This document shows positions 55,229-63,262 of a DNA stretch of 64,000 nucleotides, piece by piece (position 1 is the first letter of the stretch; the number at the start of each line of letters is the position of its first letter). Source of the stretch: G963675935 sp963823895 (lineage in GTDB: Bacteria > Planctomycetota > Planctomycetia > Pirellulales > Thermoguttaceae); assembly GCA_963823895.1 (NCBI GenBank), contig CAWGNG010000021.1, positions 124,001-188,000 of the forward strand. Direction: 5' to 3'. The position numbers were made by a program, and so were the translations under genes. The notes beneath the pieces are model-generated. The model had not been told where the DNA came from. It saw nothing but the letters and a program-made list of their open reading frames with translations, and searched no databases.

Positions 55229-55770
55229 AGCCAACCACTGCGATCTATGGCCTGATGGTCGAATTCCTCACCGCCGGCGAGGTCCTCGACGCCACGCGCC
55301 GCAGCCGCCAGGCGGGCTATCGGCAGATGGACGCCTACACCCCGTATCCGGTCGAAGGGCTGGCGGCCGAATTGGGACTGAAAAAGACGCGAATCCCTTT
55401 TCTCGTGCTGATGGGCGGGCTGGTCGGCATGTGCGTGGGATTCTTCATGCAGTACTATTCGATGGCGGTCAATTTCCCCTTCAATGTCGGCGGCCGCCCG
55501 CACAACAGTTGGCCGGTGTTCATTCCGATCACGTTCGAGGTGTTGATCCTGGTGGGGGCGTTCTCGGCGTTCTTGGGAATGATGTTTCTCAACGGTCTGC
55601 CGCGGCCGCATCATCCGGTGTTCAACGTGCCGCAGTTCGCGCGGTCGAGCCAGGACCGTTTCTTCCTTTGCATCGAGGCGACCGATCCGCAATTCGACCG
55701 CCAGGCGACGGCCGAGTTCCTGGCCACGCTCCATCCGCAAGGCGAAGTGATCGAGGTGCCGCATGAGTAG
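55225..55770 (+). CDS. actD: Alternative complex III subunit ActD
   Basis: A small membrane subunit of 181 residues. The ATG at 55225 overlaps the actC stop, and family sequence begins at once (IYGLMVEFLTAGEVLDATRR, GYRQMDAYTPYPVEGLAAEL). Two membrane helices follow (IPFLVLMGGLVGMCVGFFMQ, VFIPITFEVLILVGAFSAFL). The C-terminus (DRFFLCIEATDPQFD...) lies outside the membrane. It is needed for complex assembly in characterised ACIII. The gene end overlaps the start of actE. Confidence 0.93.
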   Translation: MKPTTAIYGLMVEFLTAGEVLDATRRSRQAGYRQMDAYTPYPVEGLAAELGLKKTRIPFLVLMGGLVGMCVGFFMQYYSMAVNFPFNVGGRPHNSWPVFIPITFEVLILVGAFSAFLGMMFLNGLPRPHHPVFNVPQFARSSQDRFFLCIEATDPQFDRQATAEFLATLHPQGEVIEVPHE

Positions 55771-56758
55771 CGATGCTCGACAACTCGTCGCTTTCAATTC
55801 CCATAGCCGGGAGCTAACAGCTCCCGGAGGGCACGCGCCGGAACAAGTTCGTGGATCGGCCGTAGGACGGATTTCCAAATCCGTCCGGTTTTCGGGGACG
55901 GATTTGGAAATCCGTCCTACGGAACGTCGTAGTTTGTTCTTTTGCTTGCGCGGAGGGGTGCCGCGCACGTTCCGGGGGCTGTTAGCTCCCGGCTATTTCT
56001 TGTGGATTGTGGTCTTGGCGATGAGCGGGTGCCAACAGAAGATGGCCGATCAGCCGTACTACAAAGACCTTCAGCCGAACAAGTTCTTTGCAGATGGCCG
56101 CAGCGCGCGGCCGGCGGTCCCTGGCACCGTGGCGCGGGGACACTTGCAGACGGATGTGGCCCTGTTCACCGGCCGGCGGACGGGCAAGAACGGCGAACCA
56201 CTTGGCGCCGCCATGCCGACAACGGTTCAACCTCCGCCCGGCAGCCGCGAGGCCGCCGCCGCCGAGAAGGCCCAGTACGACTTTTTTGTCGATGAGTTCC
56301 CGTTCCCCATGAGCAAGGAGGTGCTCGAACACGGCCGCGATCGCTATACGATCTACTGCGTCGTATGTCACGATGTGTTGGGCACGGGCCGCGGGAAGAT
56401 CGTGGAGCGCGGCTATACGCAGCCGCCGTCCTATCATATCGAACGGCTGCGGAACGCACCGCCCGGCTACCTGTTTGCCGTGATGACTGAGGGCTACGGT
56501 TCGATGCCCTCCTACGAGGCTCAAGTCTCGGTGCGCGATCGCTGGGCCATCGCCGGATACCTGCGGGCGCTGCAAGCCAGCCAGCATTTTCCTAAAGACT
56601 CCCCTCTCCCTTTGGGAGAGGGGCAGGGGGTGAGGGCGGCGGGCACAGTGCCGCGACGATCCTCACGTGAGTCTTTATCGCCGAGCCCTCACCCTAACCC
56701 TCTCCCAAAGGGAGAGGGGACCGGGTACAGCGCCATGCCGGAGGGGAAATCGCCATGA
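55763..56758 (+). CDS. actE: Alternative complex III subunit ActE, mono-heme cytochrome c, with repeat-derived N- and C-terminal segments
   Basis: A periplasmic, probably lipid-anchored cytochrome c of ACIII. The single heme site is CVVCH (199-203), with the Met-containing YGSMPSYEAQV region after it. The gene is bounded by overlaps at both ends: the ATG at 55763 overlaps actD and the stop overlaps the ATG of actF. It has 331 residues, well above the usual length for this subunit. Residues about 14-80 are translated repeat DNA (55802-55996), and residues about 278-320 come from a CTCTCCC palindrome (56597-56720). A lipobox-like VLAMSGC (Cys90) lies after the first insertion, so signal-peptide function could be disturbed unless an internal start is used. 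Confidence 0.88.
   Translation: MSSDARQLVAFNSHSRELTAPGGHAPEQVRGSAVGRISKSVRFSGTDLEIRPTERRSLFFCLRGGVPRTFRGLLAPGYFLWIVVLAMSGCQQKMADQPYYKDLQPNKFFADGRSARPAVPGTVARGHLQTDVALFTGRRTGKNGEPLGAAMPTTVQPPPGSREAAAAEKAQYDFFVDEFPFPMSKEVLEHGRDRYTIYCVVCHDVLGTGRGKIVERGYTQPPSYHIERLRNAPPGYLFAVMTEGYGSMPSYEAQVSVRDRWAIAGYLRALQASQHFPKDSPLPLGEGQGVRAAGTVPRRSSRESLSPSPHPNPLPKGEGTGYSAMPEGKSP
55802..55996. repeat. Nested palindromes inside actE, 5' part
   Basis: The outer arms CATAGCCGGGAGCTAACAGC (55802 on) and the complement of its match (ending 55996) enclose a perfect inner palindrome: CGTAGGACGGATTTCCAAAT / ATTTGGAAATCCGTCCTACG (55861-55922). A similar outer arm without the inner part is at 46798-46829. Confidence 0.85.
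56597..56720. repeat. CTCTCCCTTTGGGAGAG palindrome inside actE, 3' part
   Basis: The arms 56600-56635 (CCCCTCTCCCTTTGGGAGAG...) and 56686-56720 are near reverse complements. They are read in frame as PLPLGEGQGVRA and HPNPLPKGEGT, peptides widely seen when this sort of intergenic repeat is translated. Confidence 0.9.
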
Positions 56759-57974
56759 GCAACGCGACTCTGATCGACTGGACCGTTGCGGCCCGCTGGC
56801 GATTGCTGTCGTTCGGCATCGGCGTCGTGGCGCTGCTGGTCTGCGCGGCCCTCGCCGTGTTCTGGCCCGTGCCGTTCTTCCAGGCGTATCTGGCGGCCTA
56901 TCTCTTTTATCTGGGCATCGCGCTCGGCTCGATGGTCCTGATGATGGCGCACCAGTTGACCGGCGGAAGTTGGGGGCTGTTGATTCGGCGGATTCTCGAA
57001 GCGGCGATGAAGACGCTGCCGCTGTTGGCCGTGTTGTTCGTGCCGATCGCGGCGGGCGTGGGCTACATCTACGTCTGGCGCAGCCGGCGGAAGTGGCCGC
57101 CAGCCCGAAATTGCAATATCAGCGGTTCTACCTGCAACCGGCGTATTTCTGGATTCGAGCCGCGGTCTGCTTCGTTCTGTGGCTGGCGATCGCCTATCTG
57201 TTGGCCCGCTGGTCGCGGCGGCAGGACGAGACGGGCGAGCCGCGGCTGGCCTGGAAACTGCTGAAGTTCAGCGGCTTCGGGGCGGTGCTCTACGGCGTCA
57301 GCTTCCATTTCGCGGCGGTCGATTGGGCGATGTCGGTCCATCCGGCGTTTCATTCGACGATTTGGGGGCCGATGTTCGCCGCCGGCCAACTCCTCTCGGC
57401 CCTGAGTTTCGCATTGATCGTGCTGGCGCGGCTGATCGATCGCCCGCCGCTGGCCGAGGTGGCGTCGTTGCAAGTGCGAAACGACCTGGGGGGCCTGCTG
57501 CTGACGTTCACGATTCTCTGGGCGTACATGGTTTGGTTCCAGTTCATGCTGGTGTGGATCGCCAACATGCCGGTGGACGTGATCTGGTACGTGCCCCGCG
57601 CGGCCCTCGGCTGGCAGATCGTGATCGCCGCGGTTGCCCTGTTCAACTTTGCGGTTCCGTTCTTCTTGCTGGTGATGCGGCCGATCAAGCGGAACAGCCG
57701 GGCGATGGCCTGGATCGGTGGATTGATTCTCCTTATGCAATTGCTGTTCATGTTTTACGAAATTCTGCCGGGCCTGGCGGGCGACGGCGTGGCCGCGTAT
57801 CTGTTCGGGCTCGGGGCTTCGATCGGGCTGGGCGGCCTCTGGTTCGCCGATTTCTTGTGGCAGTTGCAGCGGCGGCCGCTCTTGCCGCTGCACGATTACA
57901 ACCGTGAAGCCGCCTTGCACCTGCGGCATCTCGATGCGGAAGAGGCGACGCGGGAGGAGATCGCTTATGGCTGA
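56755..57974 (+). CDS. actF: Alternative complex III subunit ActF, NrfD-like, frameshifted
   Basis: A second NrfD-like membrane subunit, homologous to ActC. The ATG at 56755 overlaps the actE stop. The first frame covers LLSFGIGVVALLVCAALAVF and GSMVLMMAHQLTGGSWGLLI, up to GVGYIYVW. At 57077 a G appears to be missing (TCTGGCGC for TCTGGGCGC), and the protein continues AQPAEVAASPKLQYQRFYL in the next frame to 57974. The later part has FHFAAVDWAMSVHPAFHSTI, FTILWAYMVWFQFMLVWIAN and several further helices. Restored length is about 406 residues. Confidence 0.9.
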
Positions 57975-58437
57975 GGAAAAGACCCACGAGAACGTGAAAT
58001 ACGAGCGGAAGGACATCACGCTTCGCTGGGTGCTGGCGTTGCTGTTGCCGCTGGCCGGCTTCGTGATCTGCATGTTGTTCGTCATGCTGAAGCTCTATTG
58101 GTGGGAAGAGGAGGCGGAGAGGAAGATCAAGGGATCGACCGAGGCGTTGGCCCCCGCCCTTCCGCCCGAGCCGCGGCTGGAGCAGATCGACAATCTGGCG
58201 GGCGTGGAGGCGTCGAACGTCGATGCGCGATTGGCCGCGCAAGAGGAGAAGCTCAACAGCTACGGGCCGAGCGACGAAAAGGGATTCGTCCACGTGCCGA
58301 TCCAACGGGCGATCGAGGCGGTCGTGGGCAAACTGCCGGTTCGCAAACAGTCGCCGGGCGAGGCCGCAAGCGGTCGCGGCCCGATCACCGGCGGGGCCGC
58401 CAACTCAGGCCGCATGATCCGAGGAGAACCGCAATGA
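57967..58437 (+). CDS. Small single-pass membrane protein of the ACIII operon
   Basis: A 156-residue protein with one membrane helix (TLRWVLALLLPLAGFVICML, about residues 20-42), a short cytoplasmic N-terminus and a periplasmic tail. The ATG at 57967 overlaps actF by eight bases and its stop overlaps the SCO start. The tail contains LPPEPRLEQIDNLAGVEASN and FVHVPIQRAIEAVVGKLP, a pattern common in small proteins encoded next to ACIII and cytochrome oxidase genes. A structural or assembly role is inferred from position. The Gly/Ala-rich end is probably disordered. Confidence 0.75.
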   Translation: MAEEKTHENVKYERKDITLRWVLALLLPLAGFVICMLFVMLKLYWWEEEAERKIKGSTEALAPALPPEPRLEQIDNLAGVEASNVDARLAAQEEKLNSYGPSDEKGFVHVPIQRAIEAVVGKLPVRKQSPGEAASGRGPITGGAANSGRMIRGEPQ

Positions 58438-59423
58438 GAACGGCAGTTGAATCTTGGGAGAGCGTTGCCGCGTTCCGTTTAGCAGCCGCTGGCACGGCGG
58501 CTCCGAGCGGCAAGAGACGCCAGGTCGCCGTGCCGGCGACCGCTAAACGTTCCGATATTGCCCGTTCAATTCTCGTTCTTGTCCTGGCGACGCTCGTGTT
58601 TCCATGCGGCGTCGCCCGGGCGGCGCCTGCGCCGCCGCTGGAGAAAATGCGGTTCGATCAGCGGCTCGACCATCAGGTGCCGTTGGATTTGCCCTTCGTC
58701 GATGAGACGGGCAGGGCGGTGCGGCTGGGCGACTATTTTGGCAAGAAGCCCGTCATCCTGGTGCTGGCCTATTACCACTGCCCAAAGCTCTGCACAATGG
58801 TGCTCACCGGGCTGAGCGAGGCGATGCGGCAGCTTCCGTTCACGGTCGGCAAGGAGTTCAACGTGGTGACGGTCAGTTTCGACCCGCGGGAAACGCCCGA
58901 GTTGGCCGCCAAGAAGAAGGAGACTTACATCGCCAGCTACGGAAAGCCGGGGGGCGCCGAGGGCTGGCATTTTCTGACCGGCAAGCAGGACGCCATCGAC
59001 CGGCTGACCGAGGCCGTGGGCTTTCACTACGTTTATGACGCGAAGCAGGACATGTTCTATCATCCGACCGGCATCATGGTGCTAACGCCGGCGGGCAAGA
59101 TTTCCCGCTACTTCTACGACGTGCGGTTCGTGCCGCGCGACTTGCGGCTGGGGTTGGTGGAAGCCTCGGCCGAAAAAATCGGCTCGCCGACCGACCAGGT
59201 CTTGCTCTTCTGCTCCCACTATGATCCCGAGACGGGAAAGTACACGGCGAACGTAATGATGTTCGTGCGGGTCGGCGGGGTGCTGACGATCGTGGTGCTG
59301 GCCGGCATGATCTGGTTTCTGATGCGCTATCAGCGGCGGCGGCAAGCGCGGCTGGCCGTTGCCGGGCAAACGGCGTCGCCTGAAGTCCCATCGGTGGCGG
59401 CCACGCCGGGAGAGAGTTCATGA
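58434..59423 (+). CDS. SCO1/SenC-type copper chaperone, with repeat-derived N-terminal segment
   Basis: Delivers copper to, or reduces the CuA site of, the cytochrome oxidase encoded just downstream. A thioredoxin-like domain carries the copper motif CPKLC (116-120) and the distal His210 in FYHPTG. A C-terminal membrane helix (VGGVLTIVVLAGMIWFLM) is present. The ATG at 58434 overlaps the previous stop, so residues 13-40 are coded by a CGTTTAGC palindrome (58472-58554) that precedes the signal sequence (SILVLVLATLVFPCGVARA). That leaves the hydrophobic part about 42 residues from the start. The stop overlaps coxB. Confidence 0.92.
   Translation: MRTAVESWESVAAFRLAAAGTAAPSGKRRQVAVPATAKRSDIARSILVLVLATLVFPCGVARAAPAPPLEKMRFDQRLDHQVPLDLPFVDETGRAVRLGDYFGKKPVILVLAYYHCPKLCTMVLTGLSEAMRQLPFTVGKEFNVVTVSFDPRETPELAAKKKETYIASYGKPGGAEGWHFLTGKQDAIDRLTEAVGFHYVYDAKQDMFYHPTGIMVLTPAGKISRYFYDVRFVPRDLRLGLVEASAEKIGSPTDQVLLFCSHYDPETGKYTANVMMFVRVGGVLTIVVLAGMIWFLMRYQRRRQARLAVAGQTASPEVPSVAATPGESS
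58472..58554. repeat. In-frame palindromic repeat, CGTTTAGC family, inside the SCO gene
   Basis: Arms begin GTTCCGTTTAGCAGCCGC and end GCGACCGCTAAACGTTCC, with GGCACGGCGG / CGCCGTGCC inside. The first 31 bases differ from the intergenic copy at 6343 by one base. Confidence 0.9.
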
Positions 59424-60430
59424 TGTTCGCCGAAATCGCCCTATTTCCGCAGGAAGCATCGACCTCCGCCTGGCAGGTGGACATGCTCTTCTTCTTCCTG
59501 CTGACGATTTGCGGCGCGGTGACCCTGCTGGTGGGGTTTTTGTTGGTCGGATTTGCGATTTACTTCCGGCGGCGGCCGGGCGAAACGGGCAATCCGCCGG
59601 AAACGCACTCCTCCGAACTGCTCGAATGGTTCTGGACGCTCACGCCGCTGGCGATCTTCGTGGCGTTCTTCGCGCTGGGGGCGAAGGTCTATTTCAACAC
59701 CTATCGCCCCCCGTCCAACGCCGCGACGGTCTACGTCGTCGGCAAGCAGTGGATGTGGAAGTTCCAGCATCCGGAAGGGCAACGCGAGATCAATTCGCTG
59801 CACGTGCCGCTCGGCCGGCCGACGCGGCTGCTGCTGACTTCCGAAGACGTGATCCACAGCCTCTTCATTCCCGACTTCCGCATCCACATGGACCTGCTGC
59901 CCGAGCGGTACACGTCGGTCTGGTTTACGCCGACGCGGGTGGGAACGTACCGGCTGTTCTGCTCGCAGTATTGCGGCACGAACCACGCGGGAATGACCGG
60001 CGGCGTGACCGTGATGGAGCCGGCCGACTATGAGAAATGGCTGCACCTGAAGGCCGAGGGCTCGATGGCCCTGCAAGGCCGGAAGGTGTTTCTCAAGTAC
60101 CGCTGCGTAAGCTGCCACAGCGCCGACAACGAGTTGCGGGCGCCGGTGCTGGAAGACCTCTTCGACAAGCCGGTCGTGTTGAGCGACGGCCGGGTGGTGA
60201 AGGCCGACGAGGACTACCTCCGCGAGTCGATCATGTATCCCAGTGCGAAGATTGTGGCCGGCTACGAGAACATCATGCCGACCTTCAAGGGGTTGATGAG
60301 CGAAGAGGAGGTCTACGAGTTGATCGCGTATTTTAAGTCGCTGCGGCCGGGCAAGACGCCCAGTCGGGTCGAGAGTTTTCCGCCGCCGTCCGCGCCGCCG
60401 CCGGCCGAGCCTAATGATGAGAAGAAGTGA
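59420..60430 (+). CDS. coxB: Cytochrome c oxidase subunit II with fused cytochrome c (caa3 type)
   Basis: Accepts electrons and passes them to subunit I. Two N-terminal membrane helices (LLTICGAVTLLVGFLLVGFA, WTLTPLAIFVAFFALGAKVY) precede a cupredoxin domain. That domain carries the conserved KQWMWKFQHPEG and the CuA site CSQYCGTNHAGM (Cys181, Cys185, His189, Met192), with a further His in VIHSLFIP. A C-terminal cytochrome c domain has CVSCH (229-233) and an axial Met probably in NIMPTFKGLM, which makes this a caa3-type subunit. Overlaps the SCO gene and is followed six bases later by coxA. Confidence 0.95.
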   Translation: MMFAEIALFPQEASTSAWQVDMLFFFLLTICGAVTLLVGFLLVGFAIYFRRRPGETGNPPETHSSELLEWFWTLTPLAIFVAFFALGAKVYFNTYRPPSNAATVYVVGKQWMWKFQHPEGQREINSLHVPLGRPTRLLLTSEDVIHSLFIPDFRIHMDLLPERYTSVWFTPTRVGTYRLFCSQYCGTNHAGMTGGVTVMEPADYEKWLHLKAEGSMALQGRKVFLKYRCVSCHSADNELRAPVLEDLFDKPVVLSDGRVVKADEDYLRESIMYPSAKIVAGYENIMPTFKGLMSEEEVYELIAYFKSLRPGKTPSRVESFPPPSAPPPAEPNDEKK

Positions 60431-60436
60431 CTAGCC

Positions 60437-62086
60437 ATGAATGCAGAACCCTCCAGCGCGTTGGCCGCCGCCGGTCTTGCTGATTCGCCGCCGAAGAATT
60501 TCTTCAACGCCTCGTACAGCGTTACGTCGTGGCTGCTGACGACCGACCACAAGCGGATTGCGATTCTCTATCTGATCCCGATCACGCTGATGTTCTTCCT
60601 CGGCGGGCTGGCGATTACGATCAACCGGCTGAACCTGATGACGCCCGAGGGCACGCTGGTCGACGGCGATATGTACAACCGGCTCTTCACGATCCACGGC
60701 ATCATCATGGTGTTTTTCTTCCTCGTGCCGGTCATCCCGACGGTGCTGGGGAATTTTCTCCTGCCGATGATGATCGGCGCCAAGGATCTCGCCTTCCCGC
60801 GGATCAACCTGCTGAGCTGGTACCTTTACATGTTCGGCGCGTTCTGGACGCTTATCGCGGTGTTCGCCGGCGGCGTCGACACCGGTTGGACCTTCTACAC
60901 GCCCTACAGTTCGCACGCCTCGCATTACAACGTGGCGCTGACGATGACCGGGGTGGTGATCGCCGGGTTTTCGTCGCTGCTGACGGGCTTGAATTTCATC
61001 GTCAGCATCCATTGGCTGCGGGCGCCGGGGCTGACGTGGTTCCGCCTGCCGATCTTCGTGTGGACGATGTACGCCACGAGCTTCATTTTTCTGCTGGCGG
61101 TGCCGGTGATCGCGATGGCGCTGATCCTGGTGATTATCGAGCGCGTGGTGCAGATCGGCATTTTCGATCCGGCCTTGGGGGGCGACCCGCTGCTGTTCCA
61201 GCATCTCTTCTGGTTCTACTCGCATCCGGCGGTGTACATCATGATCTTGCCGGGCATGGGCGTGGTGAGCGAAGTGATTCCCTGTTTCGCCCGTAAGAGG
61301 CTCTACGGCTACAACTTCGTGGCGTTTTCGAGCTTCGCCATCGCGGCGCTCGGCTTCTTTGTGTGGGCGCATCACATGTTCGTGGCGGGGCTCTCGCTCT
61401 ACGCGGCGCTGGTCTTCTCCGGTTTGAGCTTCCTGGTCGCCATTCCCTCGGCCATCAAGGTCTTCAACTGGACGGCCACGCTCTACAAAAGCTCGATCAC
61501 CTTCGAGGCGCCGATGTTGTACGCGCTCGGGTTCGTCTGCATGTTCACCTTCGGCGGCATGGCGGGCCTGTTTCTGGCCACGCTCGGCATGGACGTCCAC
61601 GTACACGACACCTATTTCGTCATTGCCCATTTCCATTTCATCATGGTTGGCGGCATGGTGATGGGCTACATGGCCGGCTTGCACTATTGGTGGCCGAAAA
61701 TCACCGGGCGGATGTATTCCGATTGGTGGTCGCGGATTTCCGCCATCATCCTCTTCGTCGGTTTCTTCATGACGTTCCTGCCGCAGTTTGTCGTCGGCTA
61801 CAACGGCATGCCGCGGCGCTACCACATGTACGACGCGTCGTTCCAGGTCTGGAACGTGATGTCGACGGCCGGGGCGTCGATCCTCGGCATTGCCTACATC
61901 TTGCCGCTCTGCTACCTGATTCCCTCGCTCTGGTTCGGAAAGCCGGCGGGGCGAAATCCCTGGCACGCGACGGGCTTGGAGTGGCAGACCCCCTCGCCGC
62001 CGCCGACCGAGAATTTCGAGAAGACGCCGGTCGTCGTCCGCCCGCCTTACGAATACCATTTGCAGAAGGCGCAGAATGAGCCCTGA
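60437..62086 (+). CDS. coxA: Cytochrome c oxidase subunit I, type A2 heme-copper oxidase
   Basis: The catalytic proton-pumping subunit reducing O2. It has 549 residues and about twelve helices, from the N-terminal TSWLLTTDHKRIAILYLI on. The CuB ligand region reads FWFYSHPAVYIMILPGMG: His263 and the cross-linking Tyr267 are present. The Glu of the usual HPEVY is Ala and is preceded by Tyr-Ser (261-262), the hallmark of A2-type oxidases such as the Rhodothermus caa3 enzyme. Other ligands are in WAHHMFVAG and in VHVHDTYFVIAHFHFIMVGG. K-channel-type residues are plausible but not assigned. Its end overlaps coxC. Confidence 0.96.
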   Translation: MNAEPSSALAAAGLADSPPKNFFNASYSVTSWLLTTDHKRIAILYLIPITLMFFLGGLAITINRLNLMTPEGTLVDGDMYNRLFTIHGIIMVFFFLVPVIPTVLGNFLLPMMIGAKDLAFPRINLLSWYLYMFGAFWTLIAVFAGGVDTGWTFYTPYSSHASHYNVALTMTGVVIAGFSSLLTGLNFIVSIHWLRAPGLTWFRLPIFVWTMYATSFIFLLAVPVIAMALILVIIERVVQIGIFDPALGGDPLLFQHLFWFYSHPAVYIMILPGMGVVSEVIPCFARKRLYGYNFVAFSSFAIAALGFFVWAHHMFVAGLSLYAALVFSGLSFLVAIPSAIKVFNWTATLYKSSITFEAPMLYALGFVCMFTFGGMAGLFLATLGMDVHVHDTYFVIAHFHFIMVGGMVMGYMAGLHYWWPKITGRMYSDWWSRISAIILFVGFFMTFLPQFVVGYNGMPRRYHMYDASFQVWNVMSTAGASILGIAYILPLCYLIPSLWFGKPAGRNPWHATGLEWQTPSPPPTENFEKTPVVVRPPYEYHLQKAQNEP

Positions 62087-62807
62087 CAACGCCCTACTGA
62101 CCGATGAGGGACTCGGCTCGCTGGAGCACACCGCGCTGGTGCGCCATCGCCTCGAAGAACAGTACGAGAACCTGGAGCAGCAACATCAGGCCGCCACCTT
62201 GGGGATATGGGTCTTTCTGGCCACCGAGGTCATGTTCTTCGGCGCGCTGTTCGTCGCCGTCTTCGTCAACCGCTCGCTCTATCCGGTGGAATTCGAACGG
62301 GCCAGCTCGCGGCTGAATTGGGTCATCGGCGGCGTCAACACGCTCGTGCTCTTGCTGAGCAGCCTGATGATCGTGCTGGCGGTCCATTATGCGCAGCGCG
62401 GCGTACGCAAGCGAGTCGTTGTGTTTCTGGGCTTGACGGCTTTGCTGGGCGTCTGCTTCCTGTGCTTGAAGGGCGTCGAGTATTACGGCGATTACGTGGA
62501 GAACCTGATTCCCGGCTGGCGATTCAACGCCGAGGAATGGGTCAGCCGCGAGGGGCTTCGGCCCGATCAGGTGCCGCACGTCAAGTTGTTCCTGTTCCTG
62601 TACTGGGTGATGACGAGCCTGCACGCGCTGCACGTGACGATCGGCATCTGCGTCGTGCTGATTGTGATGGTTTTGGCCCGGCGCGGGCGTTTCTCGGCCG
62701 AGTATTACACGCCCGTCGACGTTACGGGCCTCTACTGGCACTTCGTCGATGTCGTTTGGATCTTTCTGCTGCCGACGCTGTACCTGTTGGGTACGCATCA
62801 CTGGTGA
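62076..62807 (+). CDS. coxC: Cytochrome c oxidase subunit III
   Basis: A 243-residue membrane subunit with five or more helices. The start at 62076 overlaps coxA by 11 bases. TLGIWVFLATEVMFFGALFV with the conserved Glu, NTLVLLLSSLMIVLAVHYAQ, KLFLFLYWVMTSLHALHVTI and GLYWHFVDVVWIFLLPTLYL are the standard family blocks. It has the short form without the two first helices of the mitochondrial protein. Confidence 0.95.
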   Translation: MSPDNALLTDEGLGSLEHTALVRHRLEEQYENLEQQHQAATLGIWVFLATEVMFFGALFVAVFVNRSLYPVEFERASSRLNWVIGGVNTLVLLLSSLMIVLAVHYAQRGVRKRVVVFLGLTALLGVCFLCLKGVEYYGDYVENLIPGWRFNAEEWVSREGLRPDQVPHVKLFLFLYWVMTSLHALHVTIGICVVLIVMVLARRGRFSAEYYTPVDVTGLYWHFVDVVWIFLLPTLYLLGTHHW

Positions 62808-62812
62808 GGAGC

Positions 62813-62882
62813 GTATCGGGCACACGCCGTGTGCCATCGGACAGATTGGGGACCATCGCGGCACACGGCGTGTGCCTGATAC
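62813..62882. repeat. GGCACACGGCGTGTGCC palindrome pair between coxC and coxD
   Basis: Arms GTATCGGGCACACGCCGTGT (62813 on) and its near complement ending GCCTGATAC (62882); each arm is itself palindromic. The same word forms the tandem array at 39068-39210, where the ends GTATCC/GGATAC also match. Confidence 0.9.
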
Positions 62883-62898
62883 ATGAAGGAGACGATTC

Positions 62899-63214
62899 AT
62901 GAACGATCTTACGGAACGGCTTCTTTCGCCGGTCGGTTACGTGACGGTCCTGGTGATTCTCATGCTGTTGACCGTTTTGACGGTCGCGTTGTCGTTCGTT
63001 CCGGGCTCGGCCGCCATGCACGTCCTGGGCGGACAATTGATCGCGGCCGTCAAGGCGTCGCTGGTGGTGTTGTTTTTCATGCACGTCTTGCGCGGCAGCG
63101 CACAGAACGCGGGCCGTCATCGTCGTAACCATCTTCTGGTTCTGCCTGCTGATGGGATTGACATTGGCCGATTATTTCACGCGAGGAATGATCCCGAATC
63201 TGCCGGGACACTAG
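62899..63214 (+). CDS. coxD: Cytochrome c oxidase subunit IV, frameshifted
   Basis: A small membrane subunit of the oxidase. The first frame reads RLLSPVGYVTVLVILMLLTV, then AVKASLVVLFFMHVLRGSAQ, the family's conserved second helix. At about 63112 a GGG run appears to hold one base too many. In the next frame the third helix AVIVVTIFWFCLLMGLTLAD follows, then YFTRGMIPNLPGH and a stop at 63214, a normal end. The unshifted frame runs meaninglessly to 63753. AAGGAG lies before the ATG. Restored length is about 105 residues. Confidence 0.85.
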
Positions 63215-63262
63215 GCAAGAAATGGGCGAGGCGAGTCGGCTCTAGCGAGCGGAGAGTCTGCG

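Noticed and set aside
60431..62131. Open frame of more than 550 codons opposite coxA
   Set aside because: His/Arg/Asp/Gln-rich shadow of the cytochrome oxidase gene with no recognisable motif.
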